A stretch of 64,000 bases of DNA, from NCBI RefSeq assembly GCF_030272615.1, contig NC_081407.1, forward strand, positions 136,902,897 through 136,966,896, written 5' to 3'. Source of the stretch: Cryptomeria japonica. Lineage: Eukaryota; Streptophyta; Pinopsida; Cupressales; Cupressaceae. Positions 10,836-22,502 of this stretch are shown in pieces (the stretch's first letter is position 1; each line of letters starts with the position of its first letter). Position numbers and translations under genes: made by a program. Below the pieces are notes generated by a model. It searched no databases, had not been told where the DNA came from, and saw only the letters and a program-made list of their open reading frames with translations.

Positions 10836-13255
10836 TCTATCCCAAACCCTATCCCATCAGCATCTACCGGTGTAGATGTACTGTTACTGGTACTAGGCTG
10901 TTTTGCAACCGGTTCCCAAAAGGTTACAACTAGTTCATCTACCACTCGCTCACTGCTAGTTTCCTTAGGTTTATTAGAGGTTTCATCAAGTCTGACATTA
11001 ATACTTTCAACAATTCTCTGAGTCTTATTGTTGAAACACTTGAGAGATTTTCTCTTGGTGGAATATCCTAGGAATATTCCCTCATCACATTTTGCATCAA
11101 ACTTTCTCTGAGGTTCAGTCCTCTTGATATAACATTCACTACCAAACACTCTAAAGTAGCTTACTATAGGAGTCTTACTGGTCTAATACTCATAAGGTGT
11201 TTTATCCTTACCTTTGTTGATGAGTACCCGGTTCATAGTGTAGACTGCAATGCTCACTGCTTCTCTCCAAAAGGTGTGAGTAAATTTCCCTTGAATCAAC
11301 ATCATTCTGGATGCTTCAACTATAGTCCAGTTGTTCCTCTCTACTAGGCCATTCTGCTATGGATTCTGGGGGGTAGACAATTGCCTCTTGATGCTATTTT
11401 CTTCACAGTACTTGTTGAATTCACTGAAAGTGAATTCTCCTCCTCGATCAGTTCTTAGGCACTTAATCCTCTTACCACTTTCCTTTTCGACTAGTGCTCT
11501 GAAAGCTTTGAACTTTCCAAAAGATTCAAACTTATCTTTCAAGAATGTGACCCCCATCATTCTTGAGCAGTCATCAGTGAGAATCATAAAGTACCTATCT
11601 CCCTGCACACTCCTAGATTTCATAGGACCACACAAATCAGTGAGCACAAGATCAAGTAAATTGTCTGCAGTGAAAGATTTACCTTTGAAGGTTGAGGAAG
11701 ACATTTTCCCCAATTAACACTCTCTACACAAAGGATTCTCCAATTTTCTCAACACAAGCAATCCTCTAACTGCCTTGATCTTACTGGCCTTCACAATATT
11801 ATCAAAGTTTACATGATAGAGTCTCCTATGCCATATACAGCTATCATCAAACTTAGCCATTAGACATGTATTGATATTTGCATTAAGCTAAAATAAGTTA
11901 CCTTTGGTCTGCATACCAGTGGCCATTAGTTCACCACTCTTTCCTTTTATTTTACACACTACATATTTGAATTCCAGAGTGAGTCCATTATCATTCAACT
12001 GGGCAACACTCAAAAGATTGTGCTTGAGACCTTCTACCCAATACACATTATTAGCACTTCTTTTTCCATTTAGAGAGATGAACCCTCTACCTTTTACCAT
12101 ACATGGTGCATCATTACCAAATTGAACCACACCACCATCATACTCTTACAGAGACAGAATATTACTCCGCTCACTAGTCATGTGGTGAGAACAACCACTA
12201 TCAATAATCCACTCATTGGAATTATCAAAGCGGGAGACAAGAGCCTTCTTGTCTAACACATCTTCCTTAACTGCTACAAACACAATGTCTTCACTTTCTT
12301 TATCTTCTGATTCCTCATCAATGATACCTTCATCAACTGCTACAAAATAGTTTCTCCTATTTCCTCCTTTGAACTTCTTGAACTTCTTGAACTTTTCCAG
12401 TTTGTCCTTATTATCACCATTAGGATAGTTTACAGCAATGTGTCCTATTGTATTGCACAAAAATCATTTCAAAGGGAGATTACCTCTGTATTTACCAGTT
12501 TCCTTAGGAAGTCTCTTGGCAAGAAGAGCTTCAAATTCCATCAGGATCTCCTCATCATCCATTTCTCTTCTTTGTCTTGGTTCACAACTGGTACTAGCTT
12601 CTTTTTCCTTTCTAGATGGTGCATTAGATGCTCTAAAAGTTGATTTTGTCTTTTGAATACTGTCATCATAATTATTTAGCTCATATGCGGTCAACTTAGT
12701 AATGATGGAGTCTAGGGATACCTTTGTCTTGTCTATAGACCTCAACTCCTGAATAGTAGCAACCCTTATTGCATAGACTAGTAATAAGGATCTCAAGACT
12801 TTGCTAACAACAGTGGAATCATCTATTTTACCTCCTGCACTCTTGATGTCTCCAAAAGTAGTTTTGATTCTTATTCCATATTATTGAATGGTCTCTCTTT
12901 CAACCATCGGCATGTCTTCAAACTTCCCCCTAAGGCTATCTTCCTTAGCTTGTTTCACATGCTCATCACCGCCATAGATATTCTCCAAAGCATCCCATAC
13001 TTCTTTGGGATTATCTTTATCCTGAACATCAATAAACTCAATGTTAGATAGATTGTTGATTAGGGCTTCCATGACTTGCCCATTCTCCTGAATCTCTCTT
13101 TTTTGATCATCGGTGAGAGTACCGGTAGGAATAACATAAGCATTCTCAACATAGCTCCAGTATTGAGCACCCATGCTTCTAATTTAGATCTTCATTCTGC
13201 CCTTCCATATCTTAAAGTTATCTCTATTGAACTTTGGGCCTTCCCTCTTCATCAT
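10836..13255 (-). pseudogene. gag-pol: Copia B gag-pol (gag, protease, integrase), truncated before RT
   Basis: All pieces lie in one frame from an ATG at 13255. Gag includes YWSYVENAYVIPTG and IYGGDEHVKQAKEDSLRG (about 13180-12880). A zinc knuckle whose first Cys is lost to a stop sits near 12465. The protease site is WIIDSGCSHHMTS near 12200. A GAG-pre-integrase region has VEGLKHNLLSVAQLN. The integrase core has YFMILTDDCSRMM, LRTDRGGEFT and RQLSTPQNP. The integrase C-terminus has DEGIFLGYSTKRK. It ends in the linker before reverse transcriptase. Decay is by point stops only (for example near 13190, 12880, 12462, 12145 and 11356); I see no frameshift. Confidence 0.93.
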
Positions 13256-13312
13256 TAGAGTGGGATCTTTTCCTCAAGCGGTTAAGCTTACAACACAGAG
13301 GACCTGGAAGAT

Positions 13313-13324
13313 GCTCTGATACCA
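13313..13324 (-). promoter_or_regulatory. Primer binding site of copia B (initiator tRNA-Met type)
   Basis: The minus strand reads TGGTATCAGAGC, the usual plant copia site for initiator tRNA-Met. It lies five bases inside the 5' LTR end and 57 bases before the gag start. Confidence 0.9.
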
Positions 13325-13329
13325 ATTTA

Positions 13330-14819
13330 TGAATAATGATGAACAGTTAGTACCAAACTAGTACTAAGAGGGGGGGGTGAATCAGTATAGACAAAAACTT
13401 TCCCTGAACTAGTTTGACTACAAAGACTACACTTAGCTGGTAAATAGTAACACCGGTCTAAATCAGGGCACTACCGGTAAAACATAGTGAGAGTATGAAA
13501 GACATAAACCGGTAAACACTTAGATCTCCACACAATCTAATATCTCATTTCCACTTCACCCGTATGCATAAACAAGTAATATATCATTAGAAATATAATG
13601 ACTACCGGTTCAACATGCTTTACCACTTGATAGAAAATATTAAAGTTTCACATGAAAAGCATCACACATGACACATTGATTTTTCACGTGGAAACCCAAC
13701 TAGGAAAAACCACAGTGGGGATGAATACCCACAAGTTGTTCTTTGAACTCTTTTGAAGTCTACTCTATCAGGAGCCTAGTCCAGTTAAAGACTTTTACAA
13801 TAGGTTCTGCTAGGAACTGATCCTACTAGGGATCACCTGGTTAAGGGATGGCTAAATACCCAGTTAAAGGTTAGAACCCTATTAAAGGTTACCTTGCAAG
13901 AGGATTTGAAGAACTCATTGAATTGAGTCACCCAGTTAAAGGATTTACACAAAAGCCTATTAAAGCTACCCGGTTAAGGGATTTTCCAACTGCTGAAATG
14001 GTTAGAAGTCAACAGGTAATACACTGATCTGATAACAACACTCAATGCCAAGGCAAATCCACTTTAGCTCCTTTGATTCTGCAATCACACTCTATGGGTA
14101 TCAACACACTTCTCTGTTCTAGCAAGAATCAAGTATCTCTTCACTTGGATACACACATAACATTTGCCAACAACTTCAAAATGAAAAACATCATCGACAT
14201 TATAGGAAACAGATAGGTTGGCAGCATAAACCCTAAACCCTAAACATTTAGGTTTAACAGTTCAATCAGTTCAATCCTGATCGTTGATCAAATTGCATTG
14301 AATACAATAGTCTTGAACAGATCTCAAGATGTTCTCCAACATTCATTCTTTGCTGCTTCAGAAAGTCGATAACCCATCATTCACTCTCCACTATTTACAG
14401 AGACTTCGCACATTCCTGAGGTATACAGGATCAATCTCCATGCAAGATCCTCAAGGAAATCCTCCACATGTACAATGATGACATGGCAACACTATCTAAT
14501 CTTCATTATAATGATAACTCATCACAAGATGTCATCGGTTGAATCACATAGGCTTGGAATACATCAACTGGAAACCCTGAAGTTGAGACTACCAACTAGT
14601 AGTCATGCCAAATGAAACCCCGATACAAAACTTCCCATGTACTGGTTCTCATTCCAACATACCGCTTCACTTTTTCACATATACCGGTTCTCAATATCAT
14701 ACTAGTTCTCACATATACCTATTTGCTTACTTGAATATACCAGTTCATACTTCAGCATATTAACATCAATGACAACATACAATATCATCATGTCATCAAG
14801 CTCTGCACATATGCCAACA
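13330..14819 (-). repeat. 5' LTR of copia B
   Basis: The minus strand runs from TGTTGGCATATG (14819) to TTATTCA (13330), about 1490 bp. It contains repeated ACCGGT (13450, 13471, 13509, 13603, 14683), the GGAAAAACCACAGTGGGG module near 13700 and the C-run motif near 13372-13384. Its left end adjoins the primer binding site. Its right end abuts copia A RNase H sequence at 14820, so B probably inserted there; the partner target site duplicate is lost with B's 3' end. Confidence 0.85.
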
Positions 14820-14895
14820 ATCTCTCAAATAGACAAATGTATCTGCAGGAAAAGACTTAGTGAAAATATTTGCAATCTAATCCTTTGTAGATACA
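14820..14895 (-). pseudogene. pol: Copia A RNase H, C-terminal end
   Basis: Reading the minus strand from 14895, this encodes the tail of copia RNase H, with IANIFTKSFPADTFVYLRD and one stop in place of Gln. It is the continuation of the RNase H that stops at 20282: removing LTR H and one TACTC copy joins KLEY to VSTKD in frame. The coding ends at the start of the copia B LTR, so the A polypurine tract and 3' LTR do not follow. Confidence 0.88.
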
Positions 14896-15626
14896 TACTC
14901 TGTTGGCATTTTGATGATGTTTTGATTGTCATTTATGGACACACACTTTCTTGATGATGGACACACACTTTCTTGATGTATGAGTTATGACTCAACTAGT
15001 AATTGTTCCAACCTATATTGTGTATTATTGTGTATAATCTTTAGACTATCGGTATTTTGTAGAAGATGTTTACTAGTCACAGATTGACTGAAGAGCTCAA
15101 GCGGTTTGAGGATCACAAGTGGTATGAAGAACCCAAGCGGTAGTTAACTTTTGATCGGAACACTTTGATCTACCAGTCTTCATTTTTGTCAAATTGGTAA
15201 TTAGTATATTGTGTTAACCGGTATTACTCTGTGATGAGTTACCAACCGATATTTTTGTAATGTGTGATGAGTTATCATCCACTGACACTTTGGTGGTGAT
15301 TTTGTGTCGTGTTACCAAATGTGTCCAGATGCACTAAACCTAGGAACTTGTAGTCTAATCTTATTGGACTAACATGAAATCAGTTTCCTTCATAACGACA
15401 CCATGTCTAGGGTTTGCATGTATGATGTATGAGATAGAGTATGAGAGATGTGTGATAGAAGAGGTTATATGCGATCATTGTAGAGAAGATTAAGTCTGTT
15501 TGAAGAGTTAGAGTGTGGAGATATTGAAGATTGAAGTAATGTTGAAATGCATTAACAATGAGCTATCAAGGATCTAATTAAGCAAACTGTGCTATTATCT
15601 AGATCACTCACTTGTTGATTACTCAC

Positions 15627-16427
15627 TATTAGGGTTCCCACAGATACTGAGAGGGGGGGGTGAATCAATATCTGACCGGTTATGAAATTTTCTTAAAACT
15701 GAATATGCAGAATATAAAGTAACAGTATACCGGTATGCAAGAATTAATGCAAATAATAAAATCAAAAGCATCCACATGAAAAGAACACCATAACACAAGA
15801 TGTTTAATGAGGAAACCCAGTGTGGGAAAAACCTCGGTGGGATTTGTGACCCACAATATTCACTTACTGGCCAATAAGAGAATATTACTTACAATAGGGG
15901 CCTACACATGCAGGAAGGCCAACTGCCTAGAGCTCACTGCTCAATAAGAAGTCACACTGACTTACAATGAGGATTTACACAAATCCAATATTTTGTACTG
16001 CTTTACAATAACATCTTCAATGCTAGATTCAGTACCGGTTCTTACTCTGTTCTTTACATATACCCTTGACCTACAATTCGCACATTAGGTCTGCCTTATA
16101 ATTTATTTATTACATTCCATCCATATCCTACAAATGCCTACAATGATCTCTTTTATATACAAGAGTCATTTTACAATTTGCCAAGTTGGCTTACAATGAT
16201 AAACAAAATATTACATATCAAAAATCCTGTCGGCCTCTGTGCCGATATAGATATTTCCTTTTGTGTCGGTGTACATCTTCTATGCTGGTGCCATAGGATT
16301 GCAAGGTTGCCTATGTAATGCTTTGCCGGTATAATGTCTTGCCAGTGCCATAGGATTGCAAGGTTGCCATCAATGACAAAACCTTAAATCACACACAATG
16401 TCTCATTGGAGTGTCCATATGCCAACA
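15627..16427 (-). repeat. 3' LTR of element I
   Basis: Minus strand starts TGTTGGCATATGGACAC at 16427. It contains two copies of a 57-bp unit (starting 16288 and 16345, GTGCCATAGGATTGCAAGG), the GGGAAAAACCTCGGTGGG module near 15820, and the C-run motif at 15650-15667. The last 36 bases (15627-15642 side) are absent from the other LTR. Confidence 0.9.
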
Positions 16428-16582
16428 ATCTCCCCCTTTGGCATTGATGGCAACACTCATGAGAAATTTCAAAAAGATATAAAAAATGTGTATACCAAAA
16501 ATGTTACCAAAAATGTGAGAGCTCCCCCTGAGCATGTGATCCCTGTGTTTTGAATTTTCTCATCTACTGCTCCCCCTTTGGC
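16428..16582 (-). other. Polypurine tract cluster of element I
   Basis: Minus-strand tracts AAAGGGGGAG occur at 16430-16441 (directly before the LTR), about 16521 (CAGGGGGAGC) and about 16571. Two of them are preceded by the same CAT-GATGCC word, as if the region were duplicated. Several polypurine tracts after an env-like ORF is the known Sirevirus arrangement. Confidence 0.75.
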
Positions 16583-16629
16583 ATCAATGACAAAGGTTAG
16601 TAGATTTGTAGTTGTACCAATTCATAACC

Positions 16630-18957
16630 TCAACCTTGTAGTTGGGTAGTTATTATCTGTAGAATATCTCCCAAAATTAAGTTTATACCATCCATAAACT
16701 TCTTGCTCTCCTTTATTGCTATCTCAGTTTTGTGTACTATACTGGTGAGATGCTGCAAGTGCTTTGCCAGTGTTTTGCTACCCTGTGTTAGTGCCTCTGA
16801 GATTTCCTTACGCAGAGATGCTAAATAGTCCAATCTTGGACTTAGTTTAGATCTCAAAATTTTGCCTTGTTTATTATTTTCTCTTTTTTTCTTTCTAATT
16901 TGAGCAATTCTTCCTCAAAATTTGTTATTTTTTCCTCAAAAACTGATAATGTATCGGGTGAGTTAACAAAATTATCAGCAAGTTTATTGATCTCTTCCTG
17001 TACCTTGCTCATCTTTTTGTCTACATCTGTGGTCAAAAAGTTTATCTTACAGGTGTCTTTATACAAAGTTTTGTACTCTTTCAATAAATTGCACAGTTCT
17101 GGTAGAAGTGTGTCAAATTCCCTGTTACACTTCTTTATTCCTTCCTCAAAGAATTTATGTTTCTCTTTTTCTACACTTTCCTTTACAGTTTCTACCTTTG
17201 TTTGCTCAAAATTTCCAGAAATATATTTACAAAGTGTATCCAACTGGCCTAAAGAATCTTTGTTGGCTATATTACAATTTGGAGCTATTAATTTCAAAAC
17301 TGGAATTGAATCATCTATTGCTTTATAGGCTTGTGAGCTATAATCAGTTATTTTCTTGATAGAATCGAGCAATACCTCTGTTACATTTGATGGTGACCCA
17401 GTAAACTGAGTGCTGATGGAAGGGACCATGCTAGTATTGACCTCTGGTAGGTCTGTTTGTGTCTCCATCTCTTTAAGCACAGTTTTTCCTGCATCATTTC
17501 TTACCGGTGGCATCTGTTATGGAGCCTTTAGCTCTGTTAGTTGCTTTTTTTGTGTTCTAGATTCCATCTTTTTCTCTGAATCTGCTACCGATTGCTCTTG
17601 GTTTCCTATTGCCGATTGCTCTTTATTATCAGATTTATCTGTGGTATCCTTATCTACCACTATGTTGATTTTTTGAGTATCAACATTCAAAGTATATAGG
17701 ACTTCAGGATTAGGATTGTTATCTTGTGTGTCCATGCTCTCAGCTGCCGGTTGATCATCTGTAGTTGTTTTTACCGGTGGAGTATTTAAAGGAGGTGGGG
17801 GTAATTTGTCTCTAACTTTGATACTTGGCGATCCACCAACTTTACCTTTCCCTTTGTCCTTTTGATATACCAGAATGGGCTTGGGATTCATATATTCTTC
17901 TTGTTTTTCTTTTTCAACCAAGAATCTATCCCAACCATCTTCTATTTCAGTTGAAACTTCAGTAACCCTACCTGCCATTAATGATATTTGCCGGTGTGCA
18001 GTGGAAAAGACTGTCTGGTTGGCCTAAGATATCAAATCATCAATTTCCTTAGGTGAGTTGACCGGGTATACTGCAAGTAATTTTTCTATTTTAATTTTCT
18101 TATCCAACTCAATTATTCCTTGCCTTCTGGCCTCAAGTCTTTTATATAATTCATCAATAATTTCATTTAGGACTTGCATCAAAAACTTTTTATACATGTC
18201 CATGTGTAGTATAACACTTTCCTCAACTTGTCCTTTCTCATCTTCTGATAGGGTGTCATAGATTTTCTCTATGTTTTTCAATTTACCTTCCTCTATGATT
18301 TCATTCAGTAATATGTCAAAAGGGGCCAAGTCAGTGTCTATCTTCTTCTTCTTTTTGGGGGTCAGCTTTTTCTTAGGTGTGGCTTTCTTGACTGGAGACC
18401 TTACAGCTTGTTGCTTCTGTCTTGTCCTTCTAGGTGAAGGAGTGGATACTGATGAGGGGTCTCTTTTCCTAACAACTCTTTTGAAAGTTGCTGGCATATC
18501 TCCTTCTGAGGAGGTATCTACCGGTGATAGATGAGTTTCAGGCTGTTGGGCTGCCAACTCTTCTTCTGTTATGCCGGTTTTCTTTAGTACATCATCTTTT
18601 AAGGCTTTTGCTTGCCTACTTCCTTTCCTCATAGATGCCTCAACTTTCTTTACTCTCTTTTTAGATTGAATTTGACTTTCAATGTGCTCAGCACTACCAA
18701 ATACTTCTTCCTTTGGTTCATTGGGGGCTTCCAGAAGTGCTTTGGCATAAGTTTCCACTATGTGGTCATCTATTTCATACCCCATTTCTGTAACCCAGAT
18801 TGTTCTTGGGATGGCTACTTCCATCCAGATCTCATCCTTTTTTATTACAAAGCATATATCATCCTTGTATTTGTTGACGATTTCCTATGATAGTCTAATC
18901 CTCTTATTCATTTTGACCTTTAGTGCTTGAAAATACTCATGGATATTCTTTTCTTTG
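16630..18957 (-). pseudogene. Env-like / coiled-coil ORF of element I (N-terminus deleted)
   Basis: About 775 codons in one frame, broken by three stops (near 18898, 18023, 17516) and one frameshift at a T run near 16856. It starts inside the ORF. The conserved block is EIVNKYKDDI, then MEVAIPRTIWVTEMGYEID (18824). Next come a Ser/Pro-rich region, a lysine tract (TPKKKLTPKKKKK), a segment with many Glu/Lys heptads, and a C-terminal coiled-coil-like half (VQEEINKLADNF, FEEELLKLERKKEKI). I see no signal peptide or hydrophobic membrane segment. The same blocks occur in elements E and F. Its position before the polypurine tracts is that of the Sirevirus env-like gene; its molecular function is unknown. 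Confidence 0.75.
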
Positions 18958-18962
18958 TTTTG

Positions 18963-19821
18963 TACTGAGAGGGGGGGGTGAATTAGTATCTGACCAGTTA
19001 TGAAATTTTCTTAAAACTGAATATGCAGAATATAAAGTAACAATATACAGATATGCAAGAATTAATGCAAATAACAAAATCAAAAGCATCCACATGAAAA
19101 GAACACCATAACACAAGATGTTTAACGAGGAAACCCGGTGTGGGAAAAACCTCAGTGGGATTTGTGACCCACAATATTCACTTACTGGCCAATAAGAGAA
19201 TATTACTTACAATAGGGGCCTGCACATGCAGGAAGGCCAACTACCTAGAGCTCACTGCTCAATAAGAAGTCACATTGACTTACAATGAGGATTTACACAA
19301 ATCCAATATTCTATACTGCTTTACAATAGCATCTTCAATGCCACATTTAGTACCGGTTCTTGCTCTGTTCTTTACATATACCCTTGACCTACAATTCGCA
19401 CATTAGGTCTGCCTTATAATTTATTTATTACATTCCATCCATATCCTACAAATGCCTACAATGATCTCTTTTATATACAAGAGTCATTTTACAATTTGCC
19501 AAGTCGGCTTATAATGATAAACAAAATATTACATATCAAAAATCCTGTCGGCCTCTGTGCTGGTATAAATATTTCCTTCTGTGTCGGTGTACATCTTCTG
19601 TGCCAGTGTACATCTTCTGTGTCGGTGCCATAGGATTGCAAGGTTGCCTATGTAATTCTTTGTCGGTATAATGTCTTGTTGGTGCCATAGGATTGCAAGG
19701 TTGCCTATGTAATGCTTTGCTAGTATAATGTCTTGCCGGTGCCATAGGATTGCAAGGTTGCCATCAATGAAAAAACCTTCAATCACACACAATGTCTCAT
19801 TGGAGTGTCCATATGCCAACA
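18963..19821 (-). repeat. 5' LTR of element I, 3' tail deleted
   Basis: Homologous to 15627-16427 from TGTTGGCATATGG (19821) to CTCAGTA (18963). It has three copies of the 57-bp unit (19625, 19682, 19739) against two in the other LTR, and a doubled GTGTACATCTTCTG unit. Several substitutions separate the two LTRs, so the insertion is not recent. Confidence 0.9.
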
Positions 19822-20281
19822 CTCACATCTTTGACAAGTCTGAAACCCTTACCCAGGTAGGCCTAGCAAAGCCTTTGTAAATCTTCTAACAAGGTGGTTC
19901 ACAACTGTGGATCTGAAATCCTCTAATAAGGTAGTCTTTAATAGGACTTATCTCCTAACAAAGATCTAGATTCCTAACAAGATCTGTTCTGGTGAAGAAC
20001 ATTATATGACCTTAACCGGTCTGGTTTCTATTCTACAGATAGTTACTTGTGAGTTTCTGCTCACCGTGGTTTTTCCCATTTGGGTTTCTACATTAAATAT
20101 CTTGTGTTATGGTGATTGTGCTCTTGTGGGTGAATGCTTTGTTTTCTATTTGGTTTGCATTTATCTCAACCGGTTTATTAGTGAATCTATTTTATCGGTT
20201 ATCTGCTAAACTATTTAAGAGTTTGTTTACACTAGTTTTTGGTATACTAATTTACCCCCCCTCTTAGTATTCATCATACTC

Positions 20282-21463
20282 CAATTTGACTTCTTCATCA
20301 TTGACCTTCCCCCTCAAGATGTGATACTTGATTGATATGTGCTTTGTTTTAGAACACAGTACCAGATTCTTGGAAATATTAATAGCACTTGAATTGTCAA
20401 AAATAAATAATTGTAGGCTCATCATACACAACTCTAATATCTTTCAACATTTGCTTCATCCAAACCACTTGAGTATATAGCTGCTAGCAACAACAATGTA
20501 TTCAGCTTTAGTAGTATATAGAGATATAGAATCTTGTTTCTTACTTGCCCATGGAACCAACTTCTTCCCCCAAAAGAAATCTCCATCGGTAATGCTCTTT
20601 CGGTTATCTACATCACCTACCTAATTAGCATCAGTATAGGCACATAGCATGAAATCATCATTCTTCAGATACTATAAGCCATAGTCAACAATCCCCTTCA
20701 AATATTTGAAAAAATCCTCTTCACAGTAGTAACATGAGTCTCTTTAGGATCAACCTAAAATCTAGCTCAAATACAAACAACATGCATAATATCTGGTCTA
20801 GTCTAAGTTAAGTACAATCCACCAATCATAGATCTATACAAAATCCGATTAACTTTCTGAGATTCATCATTCTTAGACAACTTGCACCCAGTCACCATAG
20901 GAGTTCCAATAGGTTTAGAATCATCTAACCCAAATTTCTTCAACAATTCTTTCACATACTTAGATTGAGAAATTAAAATACATTTTTCAGTTTGAGTAAT
21001 CTACAATCCTAAGAAGAATTCCATCTCACCTATCATAGACATCTCAAACTCCTTTTGCATAATCATCAACAAACTTCATACTCAAATCATCATCACCTCA
21101 AAAAATAATGTCATCCACAAATACTTCAACAATCAAAATGTTATCTTTATCAACCTTAAAGTATAATTTATTGTCAGTAGTACCTTTACAAAATCCCAAC
21201 TTCATCAAATACTTATCCAATCTAGCATACTAGGCTCTAGGGGCTTGCTTTAGCCCATACAATGCTTTCTTCAATTTGCATACCATATCTCCTTCATCTG
21301 ATAATGAAAATCCTTCTAGTTTCTCAATGTAGACTTCCTCTTCCAAATCTCCATTCAAAAAGGCTGACTTGACATCCATCTGATAAACCTTGAAATTCTT
21401 GTAAGAAGAATATGCAAGTAGTAATATAACAACTTCAATTCTATCTACAGGAGCAAAAGTCTC
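20282..21463 (-). pseudogene. pol: Copia A reverse transcriptase and RNase H, main part
   Basis: Minus-strand copia pol with several stops. Reading from 21458: [39 protein letters not shown], the polymerase site FVDDIIF (near 21110), then RNase H with LCAYTDAN, KKQDSISLYTTKAEYI, DNSSAINISKN, SKTKHISIKYH and VNDEEVKLEY. The right end is cut by element J (target duplicate GTCTC) and the left end by LTR H (TACTC). It is a Ty1/copia polyprotein of the same general type as B and C. Confidence 0.92.
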
Positions 21464-22499
21464 TGTAGCATCCTAAAATTGTGACACTTGCAATTTCGAC
21501 TGCATTTGGGTGTTCACGATGGCAGCGCAACGTTGAACCTGAATGGAGACCCCGAAACCTGCTTGTGACACCAAAAACTGTATTTTTCTGCACCTTGGCA
21601 TGATCCCTCCTTGCACCCTGTTGTCCCGGGAGGTGGGACCATGGCGCCCAGCACCCTGGTCCCTGGCCCTATTTTGGGCCTGGTCTCCTTTTGGGCATCG
21701 GGTCTTGAAGTTTGCAATTTGAGAAATAATGTTTCCTGGTCGGCCTAAGGTCGGGAAAATCAGTCTATCAACCCTAATTGACAAGTATATAAACTATTTT
21801 TCCTCTCCTAGAAAGAGAGGAAGGAAATAAGCAAGAGCAAGACGTGGAAGCGATATTCAAACATTCAAACATTCAAGCATTCAAGCATTCCTTCAAGCAA
21901 TTGAGCATTCTAAGTCTCCATTCAAGGCTAAGTGTTGCATTCAAGACAAGGATTCAACCATTGAAGAGGAGATCACTTACAACATACAACATACTACATA
22001 CATTACACCTTCGCATGTTGCAGGTACGCGACTGTAATTGAAGATCTGGAATCCTTGTGCAGAGACGAACAGATCCACCTTCGTTTCGTGGATTTTTCGG
22101 AGGACCGTGTGCACGCCGGGCGCCATCGTCCCATCAACTTTCGCTCAAATTTGCAGAACAGCATCATCTTGACATTTTACTACTAATTCCAGGTCCGCAG
22201 CTTCATCCCATATCCCTATCTCTGTTTACAAGCGAATCTTTCTTGCTTCTAAATACATTCCTAGTTCAATCATCCTATCTATATTCTTTACAAAAGAGGG
22301 TATCCTTGATGTCTTAACCCTTGAAACTCATTTAGAATCCAATCCTGCATTGTGTGGGATTGGATCTTGTGGGTTTCAACCCCTCTTTTGAATGTAAAGT
22401 CCCTCCTAAGTGAAAACCATCAACCCTAGTGACTCTCCCTTCTCTCTCCTTGGAGTTGGGGAGGGGAGAACAACTAGGGTTCAATTTTTCCGCTTTACA
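21464..22499 (+). repeat. 5' LTR of element J
   Basis: 1036 bp from TGTAGCATCCTAAAATTGTG to CCGCTTTACA. It contains short tandem ATTCAAAC/ATTCAAGC words at 21856-21895 and the conserved GAGGACCGTGTGCAC block at 22100. It differs from the 3' LTR by scattered substitutions and by lacking a 92-bp expansion. The 86-codon frame at 22057-22317 is not a gene; its counterpart exists in the other LTR because the sequence is duplicated. Confidence 0.93.
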
Positions 22500-22502
22500 T
22501 TT

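Larger units (their letters stand above)
15627..19821 (-). mobile_element. Element I: Sirevirus-like, two LTRs around an env-like ORF, no gag or pol
   Basis: Direct repeats at 15627-16427 and 18963-19821 flank 2.5 kb of minus-strand sequence. The ends are flanked by CTCAC (15622-15626 and 19822-19826), a 5-bp target duplication within LTR H. The minus-strand 3' LTR follows a polypurine tract. No primer binding site follows the 5' LTR; that LTR stops at CTCAGTA, about 36 bases short of the full end, and the next sequence is already the middle of the env-like ORF. One deletion therefore removed the LTR tail, primer binding site, gag, all of pol and the ORF N-terminus. Confidence 0.88.
14901..20276 (+). 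mobile_element. Solo LTR H (plus) inserted in copia A RNase H, interrupted by element I
   Basis: It begins TGTTGGCATTTTG (14901), ends TATTCATCA (20276), and is flanked by the 5-bp duplication TACTC (14896-14900 and 20277-20281). Without element I it is about 1.18 kb. The right part has the GTGGTTTTTCCC/GGGTTT module near 20068 and the TTTACCCCCCCTCTTAGT motif near 20250. No internal sequence of its own remains, so it is a solo LTR. A 22-bp unit starting TGGACACACACTTTC is duplicated in tandem at 14936-14978. Confidence 0.92.

Noticed and set aside
11331-11717. 128-codon plus-strand frame
   Set aside because: Antisense shadow of the copia B integrase core.
13313-13324. tRNA gene fragment
   Set aside because: Only the 12-base complement to a tRNA 3' end, positioned exactly at an LTR end; it is a primer binding site.
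16867-18890. Long plus-strand open frames rich in Phe/Leu/Ser
   Set aside because: Shadows of the minus-strand env-like ORF, whose Lys/Glu codons read as Phe/Leu/Ser on the other strand.
22057-22317. Open frame of 86 codons, repeated at 28566-28826
   Set aside because: It recurs only because both LTRs of element J contain it; no domain, and frame content follows LTR sequence.
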